Below are positions 28,642 through 36,860 of a stretch of DNA of 47,327 bases, piece by piece. Position 1 is the stretch's first letter. The number at the start of each line of letters is the position of its first letter. The position numbers and the translations under genes are program-made. The notes under the pieces were generated by a model. It had not been told where the DNA came from and did no database searches. It saw only the letters and a program-made list of their open reading frames with translations. Origin of the DNA: Corynebacterium urinipleomorphum (GTDB lineage: Bacteria > Actinomycetota > Actinomycetes > Mycobacteriales > Mycobacteriaceae); contig NZ_LT706964.1 of NCBI RefSeq assembly GCF_900155535.1, positions 170,012-217,338 on the forward strand, in the 5' to 3' direction.

Positions 28642-29701
28642 CGTTTCACACCTGACCAAACAATATGGCCAGGTCCGGGCGGTCGACGACCTCTCGTTCC
28701 AGGTCGAGCCTGGCGTGGTCACCGGCTTCCTCGGGCCAAACGGCGCGGGCAAATCAACGACGATGCGCATGATCCTCGGCCTGGACACGCCCACCGCGGG
28801 CACCGCGCTTATCGACGGCTCACCCTACCGCTCCCTCCACAACCCCCTGCGCAAGGTCGGCGCGCTGCTGGACGCCAAGGCGATCCACCCGAACCGTTCC
28901 GCCCGCAACGCGCTGCTGTGGCAGGCACAGGCCTCCGGTATCGAAGCCTCGCGCGTGGACGAGGTTCTCGACCTCGTCGGTCTCACCTCCGTGGCCAACA
29001 AGAAAGCTGGCGGGTTCTCGCTCGGTATGGGCCAGCGCCTCGGCATCGCCGCCGCAATGCTCGGCGACCCCGAGTACCTGATTCTTGACGAGCCCGTCAA
29101 TGGCCTCGACCCCGAAGGCATCCGCTGGGTCCGTGAGCTGCTGCGCCGCTTCGCCTCCGAAGGCCGCACCGTGCTGGTGTCCTCGCACCTGCTCGCCGAG
29201 ATGGCGCAAACCGCCGACCGCCTCGTGGTCATCGGCAAAGGCCGCCTCGTCGCCTCCGGTTCCGTCCACGACTTCATCAAGCAGAACTCCGCCGTCACCA
29301 CCATCGTGCGTACCCCGCACCTGGACCAGTTCGCGTCCGCCCTGGGTTCTGAAGGCGTCGAGTTCACCCGTACCAGCGACCCCGACGGCCGCCCCGTCCT
29401 GGAGATTCCCAACCGCTCCTCCGAAGACGTCGGCGCCCTCGCGTTTTCCACCGGCGTCATGCTCACCGAGCTTTCGGAGCGCCGCGCCTCCCTCGAAGAC
29501 GCCTACATCCGCCGTACCGAAGGCGCCGTCGAGTACCAGACCGGCCTGCCGTCCGGTGCCGCACCTGCTGGCTCCGTTCCTGCACCCGCACCTGGTGCCG
29601 CGCCTGCTGCTGGCTCTGCCCCCGCAGGTCCCGCCCCGGTTCCCGGCGCTGCCCCCGCTTCCGGTTCCTTCGATTCCATGACGGGAGATCACCGTGCTTA
29701 A
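28634..29701 (+). CDS. ABC transporter ATP-binding protein (drug/bacitracin-export type)
   Basis: A 355-residue ATPase. Walker A is GFLGPNGAGKSTT (about residues 31-43), the signature is FSLGMGQR, Walker B is YLILDEPVNGLDPEG and the switch His is in VLVSSHLLAEM. The arrangement (single ATPase, separate membrane subunit, long C-terminal part) is typical of exporters of the BcrA/CcmA type. The last 60 residues are an Ala/Pro/Gly-rich low-complexity tail, unusual for an ATPase and probably disordered. It overlaps the Nudix gene and the permease gene by 8 bp each, suggesting translational coupling. Substrate unknown. Confidence 0.92.
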   Translation: MIDVSHLTKQYGQVRAVDDLSFQVEPGVVTGFLGPNGAGKSTTMRMILGLDTPTAGTALIDGSPYRSLHNPLRKVGALLDAKAIHPNRSARNALLWQAQASGIEASRVDEVLDLVGLTSVANKKAGGFSLGMGQRLGIAAAMLGDPEYLILDEPVNGLDPEGIRWVRELLRRFASEGRTVLVSSHLLAEMAQTADRLVVIGKGRLVASGSVHDFIKQNSAVTTIVRTPHLDQFASALGSEGVEFTRTSDPDGRPVLEIPNRSSEDVGALAFSTGVMLTELSERRASLEDAYIRRTEGAVEYQTGLPSGAAPAGSVPAPAPGAAPAAGSAPAGPAPVPGAAPASGSFDSMTGDHRA

Positions 29702-30449
29702 TACAATGCTTTCTGAATGGACGAAACTCCGCACCACCAGCTCCTTCTGGTGGACGTCTGCTCTCGCCCTGGTGTTCTCCCTCGGCTCCACGATCCTCAT
29801 CGCGGCCCTGGATAACCCGGACTTTCCCACGTACGGAGGCGCCATGGCCGTGGCCGGTTTCAGCTCCTTCGGTCTGATGACACTGATCATCCAGGCCATC
29901 ATGGTGGTCACCACCGAATACCGCTTCAAAGTGAATTCCACGAACTTCTCGTTGACTCCAAAGCGCTGGCAAGTGGCTCTGGCGAAGCTCCTGGTTTACG
30001 GCCTGTACGCGGCGGTGTTCTCGTTTGTCACCATCCTCCTGTGTTTCGCCATCGGTGACCTCGTGGCTGCGAACCCGATCGAGTGGACGGACAATCCGTT
30101 CGTCTCCCGTTCGCTGTGGGCCATCCCCCTCGCGACCTTCGTCGCTGTGATGTTCGCCCAGGGCATTGGCTGGATTGTCCGCGCAACTGCTGGTGCTATT
30201 GCTCTGTACCTTGGTTGGCAGCTGGTTCTCGAGCCCTCCCTCGCGCTGATCCCGCGCATCGGCCGCGAGATCCAGACCTACGCGCCGTTCACCAACCTGA
30301 CGTTCTTCATGCAGAACTTCAAGAACCCGGGTGTTGAGCCCGGTGTCAGCGAGCCCCTCTCCCTTTGGGCCTCCTTCGGCCTTTTTGCTGTGTGGGCGGT
30401 CGTGCTCTACGGCATCGGCCTGCTGCTCTTGGAGCGCCGCGACGCCTAA
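29694..30449 (+). CDS. ABC transporter membrane subunit (ABC-2 type)
   Basis: A 251-residue integral membrane protein with six hydrophobic segments: near 20-45, 55-75, 105-130, 145-165, 170-190 and 225-245. TSSFWWTSALALVFSLGSTI and FGLMTLIIQAIMVVTTEYRF match the N-terminal region of ABC-2 permeases from bacitracin-type exporters. It begins inside the ATPase gene (8-bp overlap) and presumably forms a 2+2 complex with it. No periplasmic partner is present. Confidence 0.85.
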   Translation: MLNTMLSEWTKLRTTSSFWWTSALALVFSLGSTILIAALDNPDFPTYGGAMAVAGFSSFGLMTLIIQAIMVVTTEYRFKVNSTNFSLTPKRWQVALAKLLVYGLYAAVFSFVTILLCFAIGDLVAANPIEWTDNPFVSRSLWAIPLATFVAVMFAQGIGWIVRATAGAIALYLGWQLVLEPSLALIPRIGREIQTYAPFTNLTFFMQNFKNPGVEPGVSEPLSLWASFGLFAVWAVVLYGIGLLLLERRDA

Positions 30450-30562
30450 ACCTCCCTGACCCTTCGTGCTCCCTCTCTCCAGTGAAAAGGAGACTTCTGA
30501 ACTGGGGAAATGGAATCAGCCGCAGATAAGCGATGTCGATTTTCTCAAGGCTGACATTGGCT

Positions 30563-30664
30563 GGTGAACGATTCGACTGTTCTTGGAGTGACGTCTAACG
30601 GGCAAAACGTGATGACCTGCTTTTATGAGAAAATATGCATGTGATGCGGTGTGAATCGTTCACC
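30563..30664. repeat. 102-bp element with 12-bp perfect terminal inverted repeats
   Basis: GGTGAACGATTC (30563-30574) and GAATCGTTCACC (30653-30664) bound an AT-rich, non-coding interior. It lies between the convergent ABC permease and cls genes. The 78-bp spacing is too long for a normal terminator. A small non-autonomous element is possible; no target duplication is clear. Confidence 0.5.
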
Positions 30665-30708
30665 GGTTGGTCCGGCCCCAACTGTTTTCTGGTAACCAGA
30701 GTCGGCGA

Positions 30709-32271
30709 TTACTGCAGAGCGGAGGTCAGCTTCAGCACGTTGTCGATGTAGCGGCGGACCCAGGAACGCTGGCTCCATTGCTCGAGGGTGAGCTCATGGG
30801 AGACAGAGAGGTAAGCAGCGGCGAGGTCGCACAGCTCGTTGATGAGGGGGCCGTCTAGGACGAACAGACTGTTCTCGTAGTTGAGTGAAAACGAGCGCAT
30901 GTCCATGTTCGAGCTGCCCATCATGGCGATCTCGTGCATCTCAGCGGCAGAAGCTGCAGCAGCCGGGGAAGACCTGGAAACAGGGGAGGACTCGGAAACA
31001 GGGGAGCCCTCAGGGGAAGAAAAAGCGGACCACGCGGCGGGGTCGGCGATGGCGAACTTGGAGTGCAGGACGTAGGGGGCGGGGAACTGCCAGATGTGCA
31101 CGCCGGCCTCGAGAAGCTGCTGGTAGTAGGCGGATTGGGCGTGCTGGACCATGAACTGGTCGGCTTTCTCGCCGACCAGCAGGTCGACGCGGACACCGCG
31201 GTAGCAGGCGGTGGTGATGGCCTCGAGCATGGAATCGTCGGGCACGAAGTAGGGCGAACACAGGATCAAACGTTCGCGCGCGTGGTGGATGAGGGTGTTG
31301 AACATCCGCAGGTTCGGCTCGGTGGTGTAGCCGGGGCCGGAGGGGATGAGCTGGAGGACGTTCTGGTCGTCGGCTTCCGGGTCGCTGTCGTGGGGCGGGG
31401 TGATGTCGATGACTTCGTCGGATTCGGTGTACCAGTCCACGGCGAACACGGACTCCAGCGATGCGACGATGGGGCCGGTGAGTTCGACGAAGGAGTCGAC
31501 CCACTGGCGGCCCTTCTTCACGTGGCTGCGCATCAGGTAGGAGCGGTCGATGAGGTTGAATGAGCCCATCATGGCCACGCGGTCGTCGATGACGATGAGT
31601 TTGCGGTGGTTGCGCAGGTCGGGCCGGCGGAAGCGCCACTGCAAGGGGAGCAGTGGCAGCATGAGGTGCCACTGTATTCCGGCGGCGGTGAGCTTGCGTT
31701 TGAATTTGCGGAAGCCGGGGTATTTCTGGGAGCCGATGTGGTCGAAAAGCACGCGGACATCCACGCCGCGGGCGACGGCGCGCTCCATTGCCTCAAACAC
31801 GGGGGCTGTCGTGGTGTCCCAGGCTTGGGCGTAGATTTCGATGTGGACGTAGGAGGTGGCGGCGTCGATAAGCTCGGCGATGCGCAGCATCGTCTTCTGG
31901 TAGTCGCTCCACAGCGCTTTCGCGTGCCCTTCGAGTGCCGGGAAGCCGGTGAGCGTGCGGTTCAGATGCGCCATGGATGTGATGTCGCGGCTCAAAGGCG
32001 CGCCGTCGGGCACGTCGGGGAAGCCAGCGTGGACGTCGTTGATCTCGTCGACCGCTTCTTTTTGGATGCGGTGGCGGCGCCGCGAGAGGTACGTGGAGCC
32101 GAAGAAGAAGTACAGCGGCAAGCCCAGAAACGGGATCAGGAGGATGACCAGCAGCCACGCGTTCGCGCTGGATGGCTTGCGGTTTTCGGGGATGACACCG
32201 ATCACGGCGAATTTGATCGTGTAATCCACGATCATCAGGATCAGTTGCCAGGTGGAAATGTCGGGGATCAT
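30709..32271 (-). CDS. cls: cardiolipin synthase with low-complexity insert at the second HKD motif
   Basis: A membrane enzyme of the phospholipase D family that condenses two phosphatidylglycerols to cardiolipin. It has two N-terminal helices (residues 8-28 and 38-58), then two catalytic HKD motifs. Motif 1 is NHRKLIVIDDRVAMMGSFN. Motif 2 starts LHSKFAIAD, but about 35 residues rich in Ser, Pro and Ala separate this Asp from the expected MMGSSNMDMRSF. The insert is encoded around 30945-31045 and contains a DNA-level repeat (GGAAACAGGGGAG twice), so it probably arose by local duplication. All catalytic residues remain. The ATG overlaps the xthA stop by 4 bp. The total of 520 residues is slightly long. 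Confidence 0.9.
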   Translation of the reverse strand: MIPDISTWQLILMIVDYTIKFAVIGVIPENRKPSSANAWLLVILLIPFLGLPLYFFFGSTYLSRRRHRIQKEAVDEINDVHAGFPDVPDGAPLSRDITSMAHLNRTLTGFPALEGHAKALWSDYQKTMLRIAELIDAATSYVHIEIYAQAWDTTTAPVFEAMERAVARGVDVRVLFDHIGSQKYPGFRKFKRKLTAAGIQWHLMLPLLPLQWRFRRPDLRNHRKLIVIDDRVAMMGSFNLIDRSYLMRSHVKKGRQWVDSFVELTGPIVASLESVFAVDWYTESDEVIDITPPHDSDPEADDQNVLQLIPSGPGYTTEPNLRMFNTLIHHARERLILCSPYFVPDDSMLEAITTACYRGVRVDLLVGEKADQFMVQHAQSAYYQQLLEAGVHIWQFPAPYVLHSKFAIADPAAWSAFSSPEGSPVSESSPVSRSSPAAAASAAEMHEIAMMGSSNMDMRSFSLNYENSLFVLDGPLINELCDLAAAYLSVSHELTLEQWSQRSWVRRYIDNVLKLTSALQ

Positions 32272-33050
32272 CGGACGTCGTCGATAAGCACGCGCGTCAC
32301 GTCGTAGTCCGCGACGACGGGTGCGTGGTCGGAAGCGCCCTTGCCTTCGCGCTCATGCTTATCGACGAACCCCTTCCCCTCAAGCCCCGTCAACTGGAAA
32401 TCGATGAGCATGCCTTCATTCTTTTGAAAGCGCATGGCCTTGTAGTCCCAGTATGAGTACGGGTCCTCGTGTTTCACGGGGGCGAGCCCGGATTCGAGGA
32501 GGTTGTCAAAGGCCGCGCGCTCCGGCTCCGTCACGTGAGTCTTGCCTTCGAAGAACGCGCGGTTCCACACGTCTTTGTCGGTGGGCGCGATGTTGTAGTC
32601 GCCGCAGAAGACCTGCGGGGTCCCCGGCTCCACAGCTTCGGCGAGACGCCACAGGAACTCCAGCTTGTAGTCGTAGTGCCGGTCGCCGATCTCGCGGCCG
32701 TTGGGGATGTACAGGCTCCAGATGTCCACGCCGCCACACGTCGCTCCCACTGCGCGGGCCTCGCGCTTCTGGGGCTCGTCCGGGTCTTTGTGGAAGCCGG
32801 GCTGGTTGGGGAAGTGGTCCCTGACGTTGTCCAGGCCCACGCGCGAGATCAGCGCGACACCGTTCCACTGGTGGTACCCGACGTGGGCGACCTCGTAGCC
32901 TGCCGCCTCGAACGCCGAGTACGGGAATTTATCGTCCGAACACTTCGTTTCCTGCATGGCCAGAACGTCCACGTCGTTGCGCTCCAAAAACGCGACGGCA
33001 CGGTCGACGCGCGTGCGCACCGAGTTGATGTTCCACGAGGCAATCCGCAT
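32268..33050 (-). CDS. xthA: exodeoxyribonuclease III
   Basis: An AP endonuclease/3'-5' exonuclease for base-excision repair. The 260-residue length is standard for the ExoIII/APE1 family. Conserved positions are SWNINSVRTR at the N-terminus, the metal ligand in QETKC, the catalytic YIPNG loop, CGDYNIAP (Asp and Asn) and the C-terminal SDHAPVV with the catalytic His. ATG 33050 is supported by a TAGGGT box 7 nt upstream (leaderless pattern). It is coupled to cls by a 4-bp overlap. The cluster xthA, GNAT, def, DUF3263 and LytR_C is conserved, as I recall, with M. tuberculosis Rv0427c-Rv0431. Confidence 0.95.
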   Translation of the reverse strand: MRIASWNINSVRTRVDRAVAFLERNDVDVLAMQETKCSDDKFPYSAFEAAGYEVAHVGYHQWNGVALISRVGLDNVRDHFPNQPGFHKDPDEPQKREARAVGATCGGVDIWSLYIPNGREIGDRHYDYKLEFLWRLAEAVEPGTPQVFCGDYNIAPTDKDVWNRAFFEGKTHVTEPERAAFDNLLESGLAPVKHEDPYSYWDYKAMRFQKNEGMLIDFQLTGLEGKGFVDKHEREGKGASDHAPVVADYDVTRVLIDDVR

Positions 33051-33057
33051 GCGCTCT

Positions 33058-33063
33058 ACCCTA
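33058..33063 (-). promoter_or_regulatory. -10 element of xthA-cls
   Basis: TAGGGT on the minus strand ends 7 nt before ATG 33050, implying transcription starts at the start codon within the 29-bp gap after the GNAT gene. Confidence 0.4.
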
Positions 33064-33079
33064 GATCACCCTTGGCGCT

Positions 33080-34153
33080 TCAGTCTTCGGAGTCTTCTTT
33101 TGAGTCCTCTTCGAAATCTGCGAGAGTGGCATACCGGTGGCGGTGGTGCTCGACAAACCCGAGCTTGTCGTACAGCCCGATCCCCGCGTCATTGCTGGCC
33201 AGTACCTGCAGGTACGCGTCCGTCGCGCCACGCGATGCCCCCCAGTGCAGCATCTGCCAGCCCAGCTCCGTACCCAGGCCCTGCCTGCGGTAGTCCGGCG
33301 CCACCTCCACCGCCGAGTAGCCCAGCCACACACGGCCGTCGTCGGAGGAGGTGATGGTGCCGCGGGTGATGGCCACGGTGCGGCCCGGGTTCTCGCCGGT
33401 CTGCTCGCCCGTTTCTGCGAGCAGCCGGCCGAAGCCCAGCTCCCCGTCGATCTCCTCCGCCAGCTCCGCGAGCGCTTCCGGAGGTAGCGGCTGGCCACGG
33501 AAGTGGTACATGGCCAGCCAGTCGTCGTCGGGTGCGGCATCGACGCGGAAGGTGAAGGGGTTTTCGGGCGCGGGGCGGTCCGGGAGGTCGCCAAGGTCAC
33601 AGAGATCGCCGAGATCCCCGAGCGAGCGGGTCATGGTGATGATCTCCGGGCCCAGCTCCCACTTATCGGGGTTGCGTTCCACTAGGTGGAGGGCTGGTTT
33701 GCCGATGCGCTCTGGAATCAACAACTGCACCGGCATCCCGCGGGAGCGGTAGAACTCGGCGATGCGGTCGATCGGGACCGGCTGCAGGCTCGCGGAGTGG
33801 CCGATGGGGGTGGCGCTGTTGGAGCGTTCGGTGATGGAGGAGCCGGAGCGGGCAAGCCAGGCGTCGATAAGCTCGTGCTCCTGGCCGGGGAACGCGCGGG
33901 CCGTGGCGGTCTCGACAGCGCGGATGTCGCTGTTGCGGATGCGGCGCGGGCTGAGGCGGCGGACGATGAGCGGCTCGTCGATGCGGATCGCCTCCGCGTC
34001 CGACGGCATGCCGCCGACCTTCTGCGGGCGGACCACCAGCGGCTCAAGCGTGACCACGTGGCCGATGACGTCCGTCGCGTGGTTGCCGTACCGGCGGCGC
34101 ACCACCACGCGGTCACCGGGTTGGACTGGCTCGGAGCGGAATGGGGACGACAC
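33080..34153 (-). CDS. GNAT acetyltransferase, probable N-acetylglutamate synthase type
   Basis: A 357-residue protein. The N-terminal 60 residues form a small beta domain (DRVVVRRRYG, VIGHVVTLEPLVVRP). The middle is a degenerate GNAT half and the C-terminal GNAT domain (about 205-350) has the acetyl-CoA loop VAPDYRRQGLGTELGWQML and the closing LASNDAGIGLYDKLGF. The position next to def and xthA matches C. glutamicum cg3035, reported as a novel type of N-acetylglutamate synthase for arginine synthesis (from memory), and M. tuberculosis Rv0428c. If orthologous, it would acetylate glutamate. A Gly-Asp-Leu repeat interrupts the middle at about 175-190. The GTG start overlaps the def stop by one base. 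Confidence 0.75.
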   Translation of the reverse strand: MSSPFRSEPVQPGDRVVVRRRYGNHATDVIGHVVTLEPLVVRPQKVGGMPSDAEAIRIDEPLIVRRLSPRRIRNSDIRAVETATARAFPGQEHELIDAWLARSGSSITERSNSATPIGHSASLQPVPIDRIAEFYRSRGMPVQLLIPERIGKPALHLVERNPDKWELGPEIITMTRSLGDLGDLCDLGDLPDRPAPENPFTFRVDAAPDDDWLAMYHFRGQPLPPEALAELAEEIDGELGFGRLLAETGEQTGENPGRTVAITRGTITSSDDGRVWLGYSAVEVAPDYRRQGLGTELGWQMLHWGASRGATDAYLQVLASNDAGIGLYDKLGFVEHHRHRYATLADFEEDSKEDSED

Positions 34154-34722
34154 TAGTGGCCGAACGGGTCCGGATCTTCACCGGGCATCCACGTGTTGCC
34201 CGCGTGGTCCCATCCGTTGCGCTTGATCGCGCGCTTCGCCTCGCGCTTGTAGCGGCCCGTGAGAACGTCCAGGTAAACATAGCCGTCCAGGTGCCCGACC
34301 TCGTGCTGCAGGCAGCGCGCGAAGAAACCGGTGCCCTCGACCTCGATCTCGTCGCCGTTCTCGTCCAGGCCCGTCACCTTCGCCCAGTCCGCGCGGCCGG
34401 TGGGGAAGGACTCGCCGGGTGCGGAAAGGCAGCCTTCCTCGTCGTCGCCGTCATCCTTCGGCATCGTCTTCGGGATCTCGGACGTCTCCAGCACCGGGTT
34501 GATCACCGTGCCCCGGCGCATCGTGTCCCCGTCCGGGCAGTGGTAGACGAACAGCCGTTTGTTCACACCGATCTGATTCGCCGCCAGGCCCACCCCGTTC
34601 GCGGCATCCATCGTCTCGTGCATATCGGCGATGAGCTCCTGCAGCTCCTCCACCGGCTCCGTCACCGGTTCCGTCGGGGTGTGCAGGACTGGGTCGCCGT
34701 AAATCACAATCGGTCGGATCAT
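34153..34722 (-). CDS. def: peptide deformylase
   Basis: Removes the formyl group from N-terminal fMet of nascent proteins; an iron/zinc metalloenzyme. Three motifs are intact: [10 protein letters not shown] (motif 1), EGCLSAPG (motif 2, metal-binding Cys) and QHEVGHLDG (motif 3, HExxH). At 189 residues it is of the actinobacterial type with a short charged insert ([11 protein letters not shown]) before motif 2. ATG 34722 is fixed by TATACT 7 nt upstream, so the mRNA is probably leaderless. It is coupled to the GNAT gene through a TAGTG junction. It is divergent from the DUF3263 gene, with start codons only 22 bp apart. Confidence 0.95.
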   Translation of the reverse strand: MIRPIVIYGDPVLHTPTEPVTEPVEELQELIADMHETMDAANGVGLAANQIGVNKRLFVYHCPDGDTMRRGTVINPVLETSEIPKTMPKDDGDDEEGCLSAPGESFPTGRADWAKVTGLDENGDEIEVEGTGFFARCLQHEVGHLDGYVYLDVLTGRYKREAKRAIKRNGWDHAGNTWMPGEDPDPFGH

Positions 34723-34729
34723 GCGGTTC

Positions 34730-34737
34730 AGTATAGT
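34730..34737. promoter_or_regulatory. overlapping divergent -10 boxes of def and the DUF3263 gene
   Basis: The 8-mer AGTATAGT contains TATACT on the minus strand (34730-34735), 7 nt before the def ATG, and TATAGT on the plus strand (34732-34737), 7 nt before the GTG at 34745. Both transcripts would be leaderless, and the two polymerase sites overlap almost completely. Confidence 0.6.
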
Positions 34738-34744
34738 TTCGCGT

Positions 34745-34963
34745 GTGGACCCGTCTGACTTGGCTATTCTCGACTTCGCTGGCCGCGCCCCCCGCAGCCT
34801 CGGTGCCCGCGAAGACGCCATCCGTGCTGAGCTGGGCATATCGCCCTTCCGCTACTACCAAAAGCTCAATTCGCTTATCGACGACCCCTCCGCCCTCGCC
34901 GCCCGCCCCCAACTCGTCCGCCGTCTGCAGCGCATCCGGGAGCAGCGGGTGATCGGGGGCTAG
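34745..34963 (+). CDS. DUF3263 protein
   Basis: A 72-residue protein matching DUF3263: [20 protein letters not shown], then [19 protein letters not shown] and [15 protein letters not shown]. The helical pattern with [13 protein letters not shown]2-RYYQ looks like an HTH, so DNA binding is possible; no function is established that I know of. The GTG start is preferred to the in-frame ATG at 34721 because a TATAGT box lies between them at the leaderless spacing. M. tuberculosis Rv0430 is the positional counterpart, upstream of the LytR_C gene. Confidence 0.85.
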   Translation: MDPSDLAILDFAGRAPRSLGAREDAIRAELGISPFRYYQKLNSLIDDPSALAARPQLVRRLQRIREQRVIGG

Positions 34964-34998
34964 CTGGCTCAATTCGCCGGGATTCGCCCAGGAATTCG

Positions 34999-35097
34999 CC
35001 CAGGATGTCAACCCCAAACGTTAGTTTCCCCAGGTGGGCTTTCGGGGGCCTATTGCGGGTTCCTGGGGAAACTAACTTTTAGGGTTAACATCCTCGG
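34999..35097. repeat. 99-bp element with 36-bp imperfect inverted repeats
   Basis: The arms 34999-35034 and 35062-35097 are reverse complements at 32 of 36 positions; the inner 15 bp (GTTAGTTTCCCCAGG) are perfect. The interior is 27 bp. No T run follows, so it is not a standard terminator. It could be a small palindromic mobile element or a long RNA hairpin. Confidence 0.7.
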
Positions 35098-35178
35098 TTT
35101 GACCCAACTTTGGGACCCGTCGCCCCGAGCCGGCCTTGTGTTCGTGCCCCGATGAAGGCGGTGCGCCACCCCAAAAAG

Positions 35179-35282
35179 GCGATCGGTAACTATCGAACGG
35201 CAACAATGCTCTTTCGGGGGCTGGTATGTGCGGAACAGCATACGTAACAGGCGGGGGTTACCGTTCATTTGTTACCGTTCGC
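35179..35282. mobile_element. 104-bp non-autonomous relative of the IS30 element (MITE)
   Basis: The left end (GCGATCGGTAACTATCGAAC and following bases) matches the right end of the IS30 element at 4135-6023 read inward. The right end, read inward (GCGAACGGTAACAAATGAAC and following), matches the left IS end. Similarity continues past the inverted repeats: CAACAATGCTC on one side and the GGGGTTACCG junction on the other. No transposase sequence remains. It is probably mobilisable by that transposase. Confidence 0.8.
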
Positions 35283-35499
35283 AATTTTGGTCCCAGCTGC
35301 CCGCCGTCTGGTTTTGATGCCCAAACAGCGGCTGCCGTGTTGACCGGGCGGCCCGAGGTGCTTGGTTGATGGATCGACTACTGCCACCCCGTCTGCAGTG
35401 CCAGCTGCAGAAACCGCAGGAACTATGCAGCGCATAGTTAGGGTGCGGTCGGGGTTTCTCGGCGCGTCGCAAAGAATATAGTTAACTGAGAGCATTAGA
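35283..35499. promoter_or_regulatory. upstream region and promoter of the LytR_C gene
   Basis: TATAGT at 35477-35482 would give a start near 35489, about 11 nt before the GTG at 35500, which has GAGAG 7 nt upstream. A perfect hairpin AACTATG/CATAGTT lies at about 35423-35441. The rest shows nothing recognisable. Confidence 0.45.
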
Positions 35500-36813
35500 G
35501 TGACGGCCGTGACTAATGTGAACCCTGGTGACCGTGACCCGCGCAACGGCCGCTTCGGCGGCTCCCGCAAGTTCTTCAGCCGCGACCGGAGCGACGACCT
35601 GCTGCAGGACCGCGACGACCTCGCGGACGACCTGGTGCAGGATCATGCGCCCGAGCACTACGAAACTGCTGGCGACGGCTCTTTCGACGAGGCTCTCGAG
35701 GAGTACTACGACACCCACGCCGACGCCGATTACGCTCGGACCGAGCCAGCTTCGCGCGGCAAGCACCACCGGGTTGAGGAGGTCCTCGAACCGGAAGAGG
35801 TCGAGTACGCGGATTATGACGATTACGACGATTACTCCGACTACAACGAGACAGGCCATGCCGTAACTGCGGCAGGCACTGCCGGTGCCGGTTACGCGAA
35901 CGCCAACTATGCCGGCAACTATGCCGAGGGCGTCGAGCCCGATTACGTCGACGCCGAGGTGGACGCCGACTATGAACGGGACTACGAGCCGTACTACGAG
36001 GATGAGGACGACCGCGCCGTCGCAGCCGGTGTCCCCGCTGCTGCCGCAACCACGTCCGCAGCCCCGGCGGCGGGCGCTGCGGCAGGGGCCGGCAGCTCCA
36101 GCACCGCTGCCGCCGCGGGCGGCGTACCCAAGCGCGGTCTGGCCATGATCCTCATTGCCGTTGCGCTGTTGCTCGCACTGTGGGGCGTGTACGCGATGAC
36201 CAGGGGTGGTGCCGACGATCAGGCCGCGAACGATCCCGCCAACCAGTCGGCGCAGGATCCGAACAACCCGAACGCGCAGAACCCGAATGACCCGAACGCG
36301 CAAGGCCAAAACGAGCAGAGCGGCCAGGGGCAGGCCCAGAGCCAGAACCCGAACGACCCGAACGCGGCAGGCCAGCAGGGCCAGAACGCCAACGACCCGA
36401 ACGCAGCGGGTCAGCAGGGGCAGGGCCAGAACCCGAACGATCCGAACGCGCAGAACCAGGGCAACGGTGCGGCCCCGGCGGGTGCCAATGCGCCGATGAC
36501 GCGCGAGAACATGACCGTGAACGTGTACAACAACTCGGCGATCACTGGCTTCGCGGACCAGGTGGCCACGCAGGCGAAGGGCAAGGGGATGAATGTCGGC
36601 GAGGTCGGCAACATCCCGGGCGAGGTGGTCACGTTCGGGGAGAACACCGTGCTCTTCGATAAGAACACCCCGGGCGCGGAGGACCGTGCGCGCGAGCTGG
36701 CGGACAAGGTCGGCGGCGTCGCCGTGCCTATCGACGACCGCATCCCCGACGAAGCCAAGAAGCCCGGTTCCTTGACGCTGGTGCTGGCGGAGAACCGGGA
36801 GGTCACCCTCTAG
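35500..36813 (+). CDS. LytR_C-domain membrane protein (VirR-type)
   Basis: A 437-residue single-pass protein. Residues 1-210 are cytoplasmic and disordered, rich in Asp, Glu and Tyr (EYADYDDYDDYSDY), then Ala rich. The only membrane helix is at about 215-235 (GLAMILIAVALLLALWGVYA). The outer part begins with about 80 residues of (Q)NPNDPNA-type repeats and ends in a LytR_C domain (about 335-437) starting MTVNVYNNSAITGFADQVA. By position (after DUF3263, before the GCS2 ligase) it corresponds to M. tuberculosis Rv0431/VirR, implicated in cell-wall integrity and vesicle release; that role is inferred here. The Asn-Pro repeats probably span the periplasm. Confidence 0.85.
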   Translation: MTAVTNVNPGDRDPRNGRFGGSRKFFSRDRSDDLLQDRDDLADDLVQDHAPEHYETAGDGSFDEALEEYYDTHADADYARTEPASRGKHHRVEEVLEPEEVEYADYDDYDDYSDYNETGHAVTAAGTAGAGYANANYAGNYAEGVEPDYVDAEVDADYERDYEPYYEDEDDRAVAAGVPAAAATTSAAPAAGAAAGAGSSSTAAAAGGVPKRGLAMILIAVALLLALWGVYAMTRGGADDQAANDPANQSAQDPNNPNAQNPNDPNAQGQNEQSGQGQAQSQNPNDPNAAGQQGQNANDPNAAGQQGQGQNPNDPNAQNQGNGAAPAGANAPMTRENMTVNVYNNSAITGFADQVATQAKGKGMNVGEVGNIPGEVVTFGENTVLFDKNTPGAEDRARELADKVGGVAVPIDDRIPDEAKKPGSLTLVLAENREVTL

Positions 36814-36860
36814 CTTCGGCGCGAAGTTGCGAGGCGTTGGAAAAGACGCTGAAACTAAAC

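Noticed and set aside
36239..36460. Regular repeats considered as a CRISPR array
   Set aside because: They are in-frame codons for Asn-Pro-Asp repeats inside a gene; there are no constant repeats with unique spacers and no cas genes.
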